The notes beneath the pieces were generated by a model. The model was not told the origin of the DNA and made no database searches. It saw only the letters and a list, made by a program, of their open reading frames with translations. This document shows positions 24,929-34,069 of a stretch of 64,000 nt of DNA, piece after piece (position 1 is the first letter of the stretch; every line of letters starts with the position of its first letter). The stretch is from Microbacterium marinilacus (GTDB taxonomy: Bacteria; Actinomycetota; Actinomycetes; Actinomycetales; Microbacteriaceae). A program made the translations under genes and the position numbers. Location of the stretch: assembly GCF_019753765.1 (NCBI RefSeq), contig NZ_JAIJZW010000002.1, forward strand, positions 62,001-126,000. The letters are read 5' to 3'.

Positions 24929-25800
24929 CCGAACCGACGCCGCCACACGGATCCGCAGGCGACTTCGACGCGCTGCTTCGTCGCTCTCCCGACGAGCCGG
25001 CCGTTCCCGAGCCGCGGCGGAGAACCCGACGCTGGGTGCTGCCGACCCTGACCGCTGCGCTCGCGACGTTGGGCATCGGTGCCCTCGCGGCCGCCGCGCT
25101 CAGCCCGTCGCAGAACTCGACGACGCCCGACCCCACGGCCAGTGCGGCCGCGACCGACACGACGCCGAGCCCGCAACCGGTGCCGACGGTCGGCGCCGCC
25201 GTCGACGAGGCCACGGACGCGGACGCGTCAAGAGACATCTCCGCGCTCGCCGACACCGCGTGGGTCTCACGCATCGCGACGGAGGCGGACATCCCGGAAC
25301 GGGCACTCGCCGCCTATGCCGGCGCAGCCCTCGACACCGCACGCACGGATCCCGGCTGCGGGCTCGGCTGGAACACGCTGGCAGCGATCGGGCACGTCGA
25401 GTCGGAGCACGGCACGATCGACGGCTCCCGCATCGGCGGCGACGGCATCGCCGCGCCCGCGATCGTCGGGATCCCGCTCGACGGCCAGGACACCGACGAG
25501 ATCCCCGACACCGACGGCGGCGAGCTCGACGGCGACGCCACCTGGGACCGTGCGGTGGGACCGATGCAGTTCATCCCCGAGACGTGGGCCCGGTACGCGC
25601 AGGACGGCAACGACGACGGCACCGCCGACGTCCATCAGATCGACGATGCGGCGCTGACCGCCGCGGTCTACCTGTGCGCCGTCGGCGGCGACCTCACGCA
25701 GCCGGAGAACTGGATCGCCGCGATCGACGCTTACAACCCCTCCGTCGATTACAACAACCGCGTCGCCGCGGCAGCGAGCCACTACGCCACCCTGCGTTAG
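24925..25800 (+). CDS. Membrane-anchored lytic transglycosylase
   Basis: 291 residues: a short cytoplasmic segment, one TM (about 37-58, VLPTLTAALATLGIGALAAAAL), a Thr/Pro/Ser-rich periplasm-side spacer, then an SLT/MltB-like catalytic domain. The presumed catalytic Glu is in IGHVESEHGT, with VGPMQFIPETWARYAQDGN and AVYLCAVGGDL as family landmarks. ATG 24925 overlaps the permease stop by 4 bases, so it is co-translated with the zinc importer. Local peptidoglycan opening may be needed to thread or seat the 2551-residue surface protein; that role is inferred from context only. Last gene of the operon. Confidence 0.87.
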   Translation: MTEPTPPHGSAGDFDALLRRSPDEPAVPEPRRRTRRWVLPTLTAALATLGIGALAAAALSPSQNSTTPDPTASAAATDTTPSPQPVPTVGAAVDEATDADASRDISALADTAWVSRIATEADIPERALAAYAGAALDTARTDPGCGLGWNTLAAIGHVESEHGTIDGSRIGGDGIAAPAIVGIPLDGQDTDEIPDTDGGELDGDATWDRAVGPMQFIPETWARYAQDGNDDGTADVHQIDDAALTAAVYLCAVGGDLTQPENWIAAIDAYNPSVDYNNRVAAAASHYATLR

Positions 25801-25975
25801 GCGTTTTGCTCGTCCGGATGAGTGATGCTCACGGAATGAGATTCTGACCGCCGGTCAGCCGCGCCATACACGGGGGAGCGTGGGGCGGTTCGGCAGAATG
25901 CGCCGCCGGGCTTTGTCGGCGGCATCCTGAGCGCTCCGGCGAGGGCGGGTGCACCTCCTCGAGAGAGGACGCGCC
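25801..25975. other. Non-coding gap after the transport operon
   Basis: No supported gene. It contains the short perfect palindrome CTGACCGCCGGTCAG (25844-25858) and a GC-rich hairpin around 25902-25924, either of which may help end the plus-strand operon. Confidence 0.4.
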
Positions 25976-26012
25976 GACCGGGGGACGGAGCGGTCGGCTC
26001 CGTCCCCCGGTC
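25976..26012 (-). terminator. Terminator for the 1156-residue surface-protein gene
   Basis: GACCGGGGGACGGAGC (25976-25991) and GCTCCGTCCCCCGGTC (25997-26012) are perfect 16-base arms with a 5-base loop, 7 bases beyond the stop codon of the minus-strand gene. The stem is symmetrical and may act in both directions. Confidence 0.85.
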
Positions 26013-26018
26013 TGGCGA

Positions 26019-29000
26019 TCAGTGCGTGACGCGGCCGCGTCGGCGTGCGACGAGCAGGGCACCGCCGGCGACGAGCAGCAGCACCGCGAGCGCTCCCGCG
26101 CCCCACACCGCCGCACCGTCCGAACCGGTCGCCGCCAGACCGCCCGCGCCCACGGTCACCTCGGTCCAGCCGATGAGGTCACCGTCCGCGTCCAGCACCG
26201 CGATGCGGTGCACACCCGGCTCCAGACCCGCCGGCAGCGTCGTCGACGCCAGACCCTCGCCATCGGCCTGCACCCAGCCCAAGCCCGTCGGCTCCGAGTA
26301 CGCGTACACGTAGTGCCACCCGCCCGGCGTCAGGCCGCCGAGGGACACCGTGCGTCCGCTCACGGTGGCGGACACCCGGTCGCGCAGCGCGGCCGGAAGG
26401 TCGGCACCGTCGGCCACCGGGGGCGCGGGCGTGAACGACGGCTGGACCACCGCGGGCTCGTCGGCGCTCGGCTCCTCAGCGCCCGGCTGATCGGTGCCCG
26501 GCTCGTCCGTGCCCGGCTGATCCGTGCCCGGCTGATCCGTGCCCGGCTCATCGGTGCTCGGCTCGTCCGTGCCCGGCTGATCCGTGCCCGGCTGATCCGT
26601 GCCCGGCTCATCGGTGCTCGGCTCGTCCGTGCTCGGCTGATCCGTGCCCGGCTCGTCCGTACCCGGCTCCTCGGTGCCCGGCTCCTCGGTGCCCGGCTCG
26701 TCCGTACCCGGCTCCTCGGTGCCCGGCTCCTCGGTGCCCGGCTGATCCGTGCCTGGTTCCTCGGTGCCCGGTTCCTCGGTGCCCGGCTGATCCGTGCCCG
26801 GCTTATCCGTGCCTGGTTCCTCCGTGCCCGGCTGATCCGTGCCTGGTTCCTCGGTACCCGGTTCGTCGGTGCCTGGTTCCTCGGTGCCCGGCTCGTCCGT
26901 GCCTGGTTCCTCGGTGCCCGGCTCGTCGGTGCCCGGTTCCTCGGTGCCCGGCTCCTCCGTCCCGGGCTCTTCGGTGCTCGCAACCGTCAGCGTGAGAGGA
27001 TCGGCAGCCTTGTAGACAGTCGACCCGTTCGGCAGTACCGGTGTTGCTCGGTACTCCGCGCCGTCGTCCGTCACACGCGCGTCGAATCTCAGGACGTTGC
27101 CGGACTCACCCTCGATCTCGCTGAACGCATCCTCGTCCGCCGCCTTTCGCTCCCACAGGAAGTGCTCAAGCACCGTCTTCGGCGTCACTGTGGCAACTAG
27201 CTCCACCTCGTCTTCTGCGACATAGGAGCTCGCCCCCTTCACGGTGGTCGCCTGGCGCGGGAGCGCACCATGATCGTTGACGTGGACGATCCGCGTCTCG
27301 GATACGAGCGGGTCCGCCTCGTCGTCCGCATACGTCAGGGCGGCGCGAATCTCGACCCCGTCGAGCGCCTGCTCGGCGACCGCCGTGTAGCGGTTGTCCT
27401 CGACGCCCGTCATGGGGGTCCAGTCGGTGCCGGGCCACTTCCACTGCCACTCCAGGGAGTCGCCCGAGAGCGGAGCCGGGTCGACCGTGAGATCGAGGGA
27501 GAGGGGATCGCCCTGGTGATAGTGATCGGCCAGCGTGCTGAACTCGAGAATCTGTGTGCCGAGGTCGCTCGTCACATTCATCGCGAAAGGAGCGGACGTC
27601 TGGGCGACTTCGCCGTGGTTGTAGACCGTCAGGCGCAAAGAGCCGCCGTGGTGGTCTGCAACGCTCAACACGGGGCCGGCGAGGTCCGCGGTGAGCTGAT
27701 GCTCCTCGCCCCACACCTCCGCGCGGTCGTCTTTGTGGAACGTCCATGTGTAGCTCAGGTCGTCCACCTCGCGCACCGGGTAGAGCGTCGCCGCAGACTC
27801 GACGTTGCCTCCCTCTCGATACAGATTGCGGAGTCCCGAGACATTCAGCTCACGATGACCCAAGAGAATGGGCTCGTGCGCCGAGCTCGCGATGGCGACG
27901 CCGTTCTTCACGATCGTGGCGACGAGGGGAGCGCCGTACGTCTCGTCTGTCCCAGGGTTCCTGAGGACCTTCAGCGAGATGGTGCTGTGGGACTCGTCCT
28001 CGTAGGAGGCTTCGAAGTCGCGAGACGAGATGGTCGCGCCGTAGAGACCGGCGTACCAGGGGAAACCCCACACGATCGACTCGCCTTCGCCGAGCTGCCG
28101 CCCACCGACCGAGTAACGGACGACATCTCCCGGCAGGAGGGGCGTCGGTCCTTCTGAGACCATGCTCACGACGGGTACCTCTCCCTCATGCTCGATCTCG
28201 ACGGGTACCCAGGGGGTCTGAGCAAGGGTCGTACGGGTGGCGGGGTCGTAGATCGAGACACTGATCTCCGAATCGTCAGCGGTCGCATCGACGGTGCGAG
28301 AGTATGTGTCGCTCGTCGTGGACTGAGGCACGATCACCTTGGACTCGAAGCCCTTCGTCCGCAACTGCCAACGGAACTGCTGGCCCTCCTCCAGCGTGGC
28401 CCCGACAGCATGCGCGGTCATCAGGTCGCCCGGGCTGTAGCCGTCCGACATGCCGCCGATCCCGAACTCGACTCCCGAGCCGTCCACTGCTTTCACCACG
28501 ACGGGCTCCGAGACTGATCGGTCGGTGAACGTCGTCGACTCCGGGACGAACGCCGCGGTGTAGGGGTGGTCGCCCGCGCTGACGGACTCGGCGGTGAACG
28601 TGGCGCGCCCGTCTACTGTCCGCTCGTGCCCCAGAACGCGCTCACCGTCTCGGAACTCGACGAAGCCATTCGCGTCAGCGGGAACGACGGCCGCGTCGAG
28701 GGTGACCTCCGCCCCGGGAGTCACGCTCGAGGCGGAAGCGCTGAGAGTCGTGCTGGTGGTGATGGGCGCGGGCAGCTCTCCCACGACGAAGGTGTATGTC
28801 GCCGTGGCGCTGATCGGCGCGCCACCCACACTGGCGGAGGCGGTGACGTGGAAGTCGTAGATTCCCGCCGCGGTGAAGGCCCAGTTCGCGTGCATGTGCA
28901 CGTTGGTGGAACGGGCGAAGCTCTTGTGGTCCTCGTCGCTGGACCAGAGCCGCGCCCCGACTCCGCCGAAGTCTCCCTGCAGCCACAGCTCTGCATCGCC

Positions 29001-29489
29001 GGGGCCATCGAGCTGGTCGAGGGTGAAGACGATCTCGTCGTCGTCCAGGACTCCGCTCGGCACGCCCTGAGTCGAGAATCCCGGCCAGATGAGCTGAGAG
29101 TTCTGGCCTTGCGGCGTGAACCACATCGTGGAGCCGGCAGGGCCGACGAAATCGAGGCCGGACGGCACCGTCCTCTTGGCGGCCTCGCTCAGATGGAAGA
29201 CGACCTCGTCAGCAGCGAATGGCTTGGCCAGCGCCCCGTCCACGTCCGCCTTGGTCGCGAGCGTGAGCGTGTCCTCCTCCCAGAACACGGAAACGGCATC
29301 GGTGTGCACATTCTCGAGCACGCGCTCCTGTCGAGGCTCGGGCGCGGGACCTTCGGCCGCATGGGCGACGGTCTGAGGTATGAGGACACCGGCGGCGGCG
29401 ATGGCGATCGCCGCTACCGAGCCCGCCCATCTCCTCATAGGTGGACTTTGGCGCGTGGTACGCCCGGGAGCGGGCACGTTCGAGATCAC
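26019..29489 (-). CDS. Sortase-anchored anchor-M/Ig-like surface protein with Pro-Gly-Thr repeats
   Basis: 1156 residues. A long signal peptide has its core at about residues 24-44. One anchor-M domain (about 50-240) has NVHTD, LIWPGFSTQGV and NVHMHANWAF. A series of Ig-like modules follows to about 835, the first being TTLSASASSVTPGAEV. Next come about 34 five-residue repeats, a WLGW-like module (GLGWVQADG...GDLIGWTEV), and a sorting signal LAATG with hydrophobic stretch and RRRGRVTH tail. LAxTG suits actinobacterial class E sortases, so it should be linked to peptidoglycan. The GTG at 29489 follows GGAAGG; an internal ATG at 29438 is a possible alternative. Zur box 5 lies 43 bases upstream. 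Probably the outermost zinc-capture protein of the set. Confidence 0.87.
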   Translation of the reverse strand: MISNVPAPGRTTRQSPPMRRWAGSVAAIAIAAAGVLIPQTVAHAAEGPAPEPRQERVLENVHTDAVSVFWEEDTLTLATKADVDGALAKPFAADEVVFHLSEAAKRTVPSGLDFVGPAGSTMWFTPQGQNSQLIWPGFSTQGVPSGVLDDDEIVFTLDQLDGPGDAELWLQGDFGGVGARLWSSDEDHKSFARSTNVHMHANWAFTAAGIYDFHVTASASVGGAPISATATYTFVVGELPAPITTSTTLSASASSVTPGAEVTLDAAVVPADANGFVEFRDGERVLGHERTVDGRATFTAESVSAGDHPYTAAFVPESTTFTDRSVSEPVVVKAVDGSGVEFGIGGMSDGYSPGDLMTAHAVGATLEEGQQFRWQLRTKGFESKVIVPQSTTSDTYSRTVDATADDSEISVSIYDPATRTTLAQTPWVPVEIEHEGEVPVVSMVSEGPTPLLPGDVVRYSVGGRQLGEGESIVWGFPWYAGLYGATISSRDFEASYEDESHSTISLKVLRNPGTDETYGAPLVATIVKNGVAIASSAHEPILLGHRELNVSGLRNLYREGGNVESAATLYPVREVDDLSYTWTFHKDDRAEVWGEEHQLTADLAGPVLSVADHHGGSLRLTVYNHGEVAQTSAPFAMNVTSDLGTQILEFSTLADHYHQGDPLSLDLTVDPAPLSGDSLEWQWKWPGTDWTPMTGVEDNRYTAVAEQALDGVEIRAALTYADDEADPLVSETRIVHVNDHGALPRQATTVKGASSYVAEDEVELVATVTPKTVLEHFLWERKAADEDAFSEIEGESGNVLRFDARVTDDGAEYRATPVLPNGSTVYKAADPLTLTVASTEEPGTEEPGTEEPGTDEPGTEEPGTDEPGTEEPGTDEPGTEEPGTDQPGTEEPGTDKPGTDQPGTEEPGTEEPGTDQPGTEEPGTEEPGTDEPGTEEPGTEEPGTDEPGTDQPSTDEPSTDEPGTDQPGTDQPGTDEPSTDEPGTDQPGTDQPGTDEPGTDQPGAEEPSADEPAVVQPSFTPAPPVADGADLPAALRDRVSATVSGRTVSLGGLTPGGWHYVYAYSEPTGLGWVQADGEGLASTTLPAGLEPGVHRIAVLDADGDLIGWTEVTVGAGGLAATGSDGAAVWGAGALAVLLLVAGGALLVARRRGRVTH
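26453..26972 (-). repeat. About 34 tandem 15-base repeats encoding PGT-type pentapeptides
   Basis: Units encode variants of EEPGT, DEPGT, DQPGT and DEPST. The stretch is a rigid, negatively charged stalk typical of wall-spanning regions, and is likely to vary in copy number between strains through slippage. Confidence 0.9.
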
Positions 29490-29531
29490 GGAATGAACCT
29501 TCCAAGGGGGAGAGGAGAACTTACTAGCTAA

Positions 29532-29546
29532 TGATAATCAGTATCA
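29532..29546. promoter_or_regulatory. Zur-type operator 5
   Basis: TGATAATCAGTATCA with flanking AA/TT, the same 15-mer as the site at 10866. It lies upstream of the minus-strand surface-protein start at 29489; no plus-strand gene follows. The rest of 29550-29731 holds nothing recognisable. Confidence 0.8.
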
Positions 29547-29731
29547 TTAGCTGCGAGTGCGATCACCAAACCGCCCGTCGAACGCTCGCGTCTCATCGAA
29601 GTGCCGGAGGAGTGAGGAGGTGCCTCACGTTGCCGGGCGAAGCGGATGGTGAGCGGCGGCCATCCAGAGACGACCGCTCCGTGCGCGCGCGAGCCTGGAT
29701 AGGTGACCCGGACTTGCGTGCCGGGCGGACC

Positions 29732-30646
29732 TCACGCCCCGGCGCGCTCCACGGGCTGGGCGAGAGAAGCGAGCGACTCGGCGTCGAGCTCGGTGCGCCA
29801 CGACCGGCGCGGCCGCCAGCCCGTGTCGCGCATCGCCGCCGAGACGTCGAACGCGGGAGCGGTGCCCGACAGGCCCACGGCGGCGGAGGCGGCGCCGGGA
29901 TGCCAGCGGGGGATGAGGTCGCGCAACGGCTCGGTGGCGAGGGCGTCGGCGGCCCCGACGAAGTACCGGGCCCCGCTGGGCGCCGAGTCGGCCGACAGCC
30001 AGCTCTCCACGAAGGCTGCGGCGTCGCGGGCGTCGACGTAGTTGAACAGCGACACCGCGGCGAGCTCGGGGCGGCGCAGGCGCTCCACCACCGTGTGACC
30101 CTGCTGCGTCGGCGCACCGTCCCACTCCGCGGGCGAGATGACGTAGCAGGGCCGGAACGAGGCGAAGCGCACGTCCGGCGTCGATCGCGCCAGCATGGCC
30201 ACCGCATCCTCGACGTACGTCTTCGAGAGGGCGTAGGCGTTGCTCGGCGCCGACGGCGCGCTCTCGTCGAGGGGGAGCGTCTCGGGACGCCACCCCGGCC
30301 CGCCGTAGCCCACCACGGTGGGGCTCGACGCGGCGAGGATGCGCGTCGCGCCCGCGGCGACCGACGCCTGCAGCACGTCGAACGCCAGGGCCGTGTTGGT
30401 CATGAGGATCTCGCGCTCCGGCGCGCTGAACGGCACCGCGATGGCGGCGAGGTGCACCACCGCATCGGGCCGTCGCCGATCGAGCAGCGCGTGGACGGCC
30501 GCCGTGTCGAGCAGGTCGACGGTGAGGTCGTCGGGATCGTCGCCCGGCGTGCGGTCGACGGCGCTCACACGATGGCCTGCCGCGCGGAGCACGTCGGTGA
30601 CGCTCGCTCCGAGCCGGCCGCGCGCGCCGGTGACGAGGACGTGCAT
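29732..30646 (-). CDS. NAD-dependent epimerase/dehydratase (extended SDR)
   Basis: 304 residues. The N-terminal NAD motif is VTGARGRLGASV (TGxxGxxG). The catalytic pair appears as SSPTVVGYGG for the Ser side and NAYALSKTY for YxxxK. The protein lacks membrane or export features. It follows the alpha-galactosidase stop by 1 base on the minus strand and is the last gene of that four-gene run, so it probably acts on a sugar or sugar acid released by the locus. The exact substrate cannot be read from sequence; UDP-galactose epimerase and uronate dehydrogenase-like activities are candidates. Confidence 0.82.
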   Translation of the reverse strand: MHVLVTGARGRLGASVTDVLRAAGHRVSAVDRTPGDDPDDLTVDLLDTAAVHALLDRRRPDAVVHLAAIAVPFSAPEREILMTNTALAFDVLQASVAAGATRILAASSPTVVGYGGPGWRPETLPLDESAPSAPSNAYALSKTYVEDAVAMLARSTPDVRFASFRPCYVISPAEWDGAPTQQGHTVVERLRRPELAAVSLFNYVDARDAAAFVESWLSADSAPSGARYFVGAADALATEPLRDLIPRWHPGAASAAVGLSGTAPAFDVSAAMRDTGWRPRRSWRTELDAESLASLAQPVERAGA

Positions 30647-30647
30647 C

Positions 30648-32705
30648 TCAGTCGCTCCCTGTCGTTCGGTGGATGCGGAACACGGCGGCGTCCGGCCCTG
30701 CCGGCACCTCGATCGAGAGCCCGTCCGGCCCCGAGAGCGCCGACCAGGCGCCGGCCCCGTCGAAGACCCGCTCCGCGTCCCGCACCCCGGGAAGAGCGAG
30801 CGCGGTCGCCGGGCCGCGCGACCAGACGAACAGCAGCTCGTCGCCGTCCGGAAGACGGCGCCCGAGCGTCAGGAGGTCGTCGTCCCATCGCGGCAGCCCG
30901 GTCGGCCAGAACGGGACGCTCTCGGCGAGGGTCGCGCGGTGCTCCTTGGCGAACCGCACGGCCTCCGCGACCCGCTCCCGGGCGTGCCCGGTCAGGGAGT
31001 CGAGGAACCCCGCGAGGTAGAGACGGCCGGAGAGGCCGGAGACCAGGGTGAGCGCCAGCTCGCCGTCGTCCATGCCCGCGGAGGGATATGCCCAGTTGCC
31101 CGCCTGCTCCGGCAGGACGCTGGCGGGAGCGGAGGCGGCGATGGCGGCGTAGCGCGTCGCGTCCTGCTGGTCGCTCGTCGACTGCAGGTGGGTGACGGCG
31201 AGCAGGTGGTAGTCGCTGCGCATCGCGCCCGAGGCGCAGTTCTCGACGAGCAGGTCGGGATGGCGACGCTGCACGTCGACCAGCCACTCCCGCAGCGCGC
31301 GGGTGTGGGCGAGGAGGCCCTGACCGGCGGCGAGGCCGCCGGCGTCGGTGCCGGAGCCCGGCTCGATGTTGTAGTCGATCTTGAGGAACCGGATGCCGTG
31401 CTCGGCGACCAGGCGGTCGACGGTGTCGTCCAGGTGACGCCGCGCCGCCGGGTGGCGGAGGTCGAGGTGTCGCCGCCGCTGCTCGACGACCGCGGCGCCG
31501 TGCCGGGAGAAGAACGCCGCCTCGGGCAGGGCGTCGACGACGGGGGAGTCGAGGCCGACCGACTCCGGCTCCAGCCAGAGGCCCGGCTGCAGTCCCGCGG
31601 CGCGGATGTCGGCGATGACCCCCGCGAGCCCTTCGCGGAAGCGGGTGGGGGCGTCCTGCCACGCGCCGACCTCCGACCAGTAGTCGACGCTGTCGGTGAA
31701 CCAGCCGGCGTCGATGCAGAACACCTCGGCGCCCGCCTCGGCCGCCGCCGCGATCAGGGGGCGGAGCGCCTCCGTCGTGGGCTGCCCCATGAGGGTGTTC
31801 ATGTAGTCGTTGTAGACGACGGGGAGCGCGGCGTCGGCCGCGCGCGGTGCGCGGAGGCGACGGCGATGGCGCGTGAGGGCGGCGAACACCCCGTCGCGGT
31901 CGGCGGCGGCCACACAGGCCGCCGTGACGGTCGTGAACGTCTGCCCCGGAGCGAGCACGAGCTCGCCGTGGTGCTCGCGCTCGGTCGGCCCGCCGGCGCT
32001 CAGCACCACGCCGCCGTCGCCGCGCGACAGCGACCACTGCCAGCCCGCCGACGACTCGATCTGCCACCCGACGGACGTCCCCGCGCCCACGAGCGCGCCG
32101 AGCGGGTAGACGCTGCCGGTCGACCAGCCGCCCGAGCTGCTCTGACCCGGGCCCGTGCGGTCCGGCTGCGCGACGGTCGCGAACCCGAGCTCGGGCAGGA
32201 GCGGCGCAAGGGGCTGCTCGCTCCAGCGCCCCTCGCCGAGCCACTCGCTGCGGCCGGACACGAGCGCGAGCTCCGCCGGTTCCGCCGCCGTCCGCACCGT
32301 CAGCGTCGGGAGCGCGAAGACCACGAGGGGGCGCTGCCCGTCGTTGAGGATGTCGTGGACGATCCGGAACCCGTCGTCGCCGAGCGCGATGCGCGTCGTC
32401 ACGACGGCGCCGGTCGTCGCGTCGCGCTGGGCGATCGACGCGTTCGCGCCGTCTTGCTCGACCGACACCGTGCGCAGGCGCTCGCCGAGGGCCGAGCCGA
32501 CGTAGCCGAGGGACATCCGCGCGTGCCGCTCTGTCGCGGTGAACAGCTCCACGAGGGGCTGCCGGCGCAAGGCGCTCGGCGCGCCGGCGACGCGAAGGCT
32601 CACCAGGCTCGCAGGCGCGTCCAGGCCCGCCTCGAGCGTCAGCGACACGCCTCCGGAGGCCAGCACGATGTCCCGCGAACGGTTGGGGGCGGCCGGAGCG
32701 CTCAT
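30648..32705 (-). CDS. GH36 alpha-galactosidase-like glycoside hydrolase
   Basis: 685 residues with no signal peptide. The central TIM barrel carries FLKIDYN, matching the GH36 nucleophile motif (K-x-D-x-N), and LQSTSDQQD, matching the acid/base Asp region. CIDAGWFTD and GLWLEPESVG are further GH36 landmarks. The N-terminal 300 residues form the usual beta-supersandwich. Start set at ATG 32705, which overlaps the dehydrogenase stop by 4 bases; a much longer frame exists but runs through that gene. Intracellular location implies oligosaccharides are imported first by the divergent ABC system. Alpha-galactosidase is most likely, alpha-N-acetylgalactosaminidase possible. Confidence 0.87.
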   Translation of the reverse strand: MSAPAAPNRSRDIVLASGGVSLTLEAGLDAPASLVSLRVAGAPSALRRQPLVELFTATERHARMSLGYVGSALGERLRTVSVEQDGANASIAQRDATTGAVVTTRIALGDDGFRIVHDILNDGQRPLVVFALPTLTVRTAAEPAELALVSGRSEWLGEGRWSEQPLAPLLPELGFATVAQPDRTGPGQSSSGGWSTGSVYPLGALVGAGTSVGWQIESSAGWQWSLSRGDGGVVLSAGGPTEREHHGELVLAPGQTFTTVTAACVAAADRDGVFAALTRHRRRLRAPRAADAALPVVYNDYMNTLMGQPTTEALRPLIAAAAEAGAEVFCIDAGWFTDSVDYWSEVGAWQDAPTRFREGLAGVIADIRAAGLQPGLWLEPESVGLDSPVVDALPEAAFFSRHGAAVVEQRRRHLDLRHPAARRHLDDTVDRLVAEHGIRFLKIDYNIEPGSGTDAGGLAAGQGLLAHTRALREWLVDVQRRHPDLLVENCASGAMRSDYHLLAVTHLQSTSDQQDATRYAAIAASAPASVLPEQAGNWAYPSAGMDDGELALTLVSGLSGRLYLAGFLDSLTGHARERVAEAVRFAKEHRATLAESVPFWPTGLPRWDDDLLTLGRRLPDGDELLFVWSRGPATALALPGVRDAERVFDGAGAWSALSGPDGLSIEVPAGPDAAVFRIHRTTGSD

Positions 32706-34048
32706 CGTGCGGCTCCCTGATGCTCGGCGAGGGCGATGCCGGCGTCGGCGAGGACGACGGGCAGTCCCGTCGCCAGCGACTCGTTGCCGGCGATGCCCAC
32801 GGCGATGGCGCGGAGGCCGTCGACCAGCCCGGCCCTCCGCCCCAGGGGGTCGGCCTCGGGCCGTCGTGACAGCAGATCGGACATCATCCGCTCGTCGCCT
32901 CCGCCGTGATCGCCTCGCCCGTCGGGGATGTCGACCACTCGCGCCTCGTCCCAGTGCCGCTGCACGACCAGTCGCTCGCCCTCGGTGCGCGCGGCGTTGC
33001 CGCTGCGAAGATCCGAGTAGCTGGGGTCGACCACGGCCGGGGACGACACGGACGCGCGCTCGACGACGGTGAGCTCGGCGCGCCCCCGCGTTCCGTTCAC
33101 CGAGACCGCGTAGCCCTCCCAGGGGGAGTGGGCGTTGAGCGAGTAGGTCATGCCGGGGCCGCGGGCGTAGTCGACCACGAGCGACAGGTTGTCCTCGATG
33201 TCCATGTCGGCCGAGAACACGTCGAGGTCGCGCACGTAGCCGTCGTGCGTCTCGTTGTCGAGGTAGAGGGCCGCGAGGCCCGGAACCGTGCGCATGTCGA
33301 GCACGAAGGGATCGTCGCTGGCCGGGCCGACGCTGCCCCGCGCCGGGCGGGGTGGCAGGCCGCGCCCGGCGGCGTTGGCCGCGCCGTAGAACCGCAGGCC
33401 GCCGCTGGCATAGACGCGTGTCGGCGCGTCGTCGAGCCACCAGTTCACGAGGTCGAAGTGGTGCGCGGCCTTGTGCACGAGCAGGCCCCCGGAGCGCCGC
33501 TTGAGGCGGTGCCAGCGGCGGAAGTAGTCGGCTCCGTGCACCGTGTCGAGCATCCACTCGAAGTGCACCGAGGTGACGTCGCCGATCTCGCCCGACCGCA
33601 GCAGCTCGGCAAGGGCCGAGTTGCGGGGCGAGTAGCGGTAGTTGAAGGTGGCGGTGACCGAGCGCCCGGTGTCCGCCACCGCCGCGGCGATCCGCTCCGC
33701 GCCGTCGGCGTCGATCGTGAGGGGCTTCTCCACGATGACGTCTGCTCCCGCTCGCAGCGCGCGGTCCACGAGCTCGGCGTGCGTGTCGTCGGGGGAGGAG
33801 ACGATGACGCGGTCGATGTCGTGCTCCCGGATCACGCCCTCGAGCGCGTCGGGGGCGAAGCCGGCGGGGTCGCCCCCGAGGCTCCTCGCGAGGGCACGGA
33901 AGTGGTCGACCCGACCGGGATTGACGTCGCCGATCGCTCGCAGCTCGGCGTCGGCACGATGCGGGCCGACGATGGCGCGCAGGTAGCTCTCGGAGCGGGC
34001 GCCCGCTCCGACGACGGCGTAGCGGAGGGGCGCTGTCGCGGCATCCAT
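32702..34048 (-). CDS. Gfo/Idh/MocA-family oxidoreductase
   Basis: 448 residues. YAVVGAGARSESYLRAIV is the N-terminal NAD(P) motif, VIVEKPLTIDADGAERI carries the conserved EKP Lys, and HKAAHHFDLVNWWLDD contains the His region used for sugar binding in this family. The C-terminal alpha/beta domain is complete. It sits between the LacI regulator and alpha-galactosidase genes and overlaps the latter, so it is co-expressed. Function is probably redox handling of a sugar or glycoside. Some family members near GH genes cleave glycosidic bonds by an oxidative route, which is a possibility here but not shown. Confidence 0.85.
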   Translation of the reverse strand: MDAATAPLRYAVVGAGARSESYLRAIVGPHRADAELRAIGDVNPGRVDHFRALARSLGGDPAGFAPDALEGVIREHDIDRVIVSSPDDTHAELVDRALRAGADVIVEKPLTIDADGAERIAAAVADTGRSVTATFNYRYSPRNSALAELLRSGEIGDVTSVHFEWMLDTVHGADYFRRWHRLKRRSGGLLVHKAAHHFDLVNWWLDDAPTRVYASGGLRFYGAANAAGRGLPPRPARGSVGPASDDPFVLDMRTVPGLAALYLDNETHDGYVRDLDVFSADMDIEDNLSLVVDYARGPGMTYSLNAHSPWEGYAVSVNGTRGRAELTVVERASVSSPAVVDPSYSDLRSGNAARTEGERLVVQRHWDEARVVDIPDGRGDHGGGDERMMSDLLSRRPEADPLGRRAGLVDGLRAIAVGIAGNESLATGLPVVLADAGIALAEHQGAAR

Positions 34049-34069
34049 CGGTGTGACCTCGGTTCGGGA

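Noticed and set aside
26453..26972. Possible CRISPR array from regular short repeats
   Set aside because: The 15-base units are contiguous, have no spacers and are in frame as PGT-type pentapeptides.
29531..31051. Plus-strand 506-residue frame after Zur box 5
   Set aside because: Arg-rich shadow of the epimerase and alpha-galactosidase genes; the Zur site serves the minus-strand gene.
30653..33557. Long minus-strand frame running from the alpha-galactosidase back through the Gfo/Idh gene
   Set aside because: The upstream part is an out-of-frame reading of the dehydrogenase; the real start is ATG 32705.
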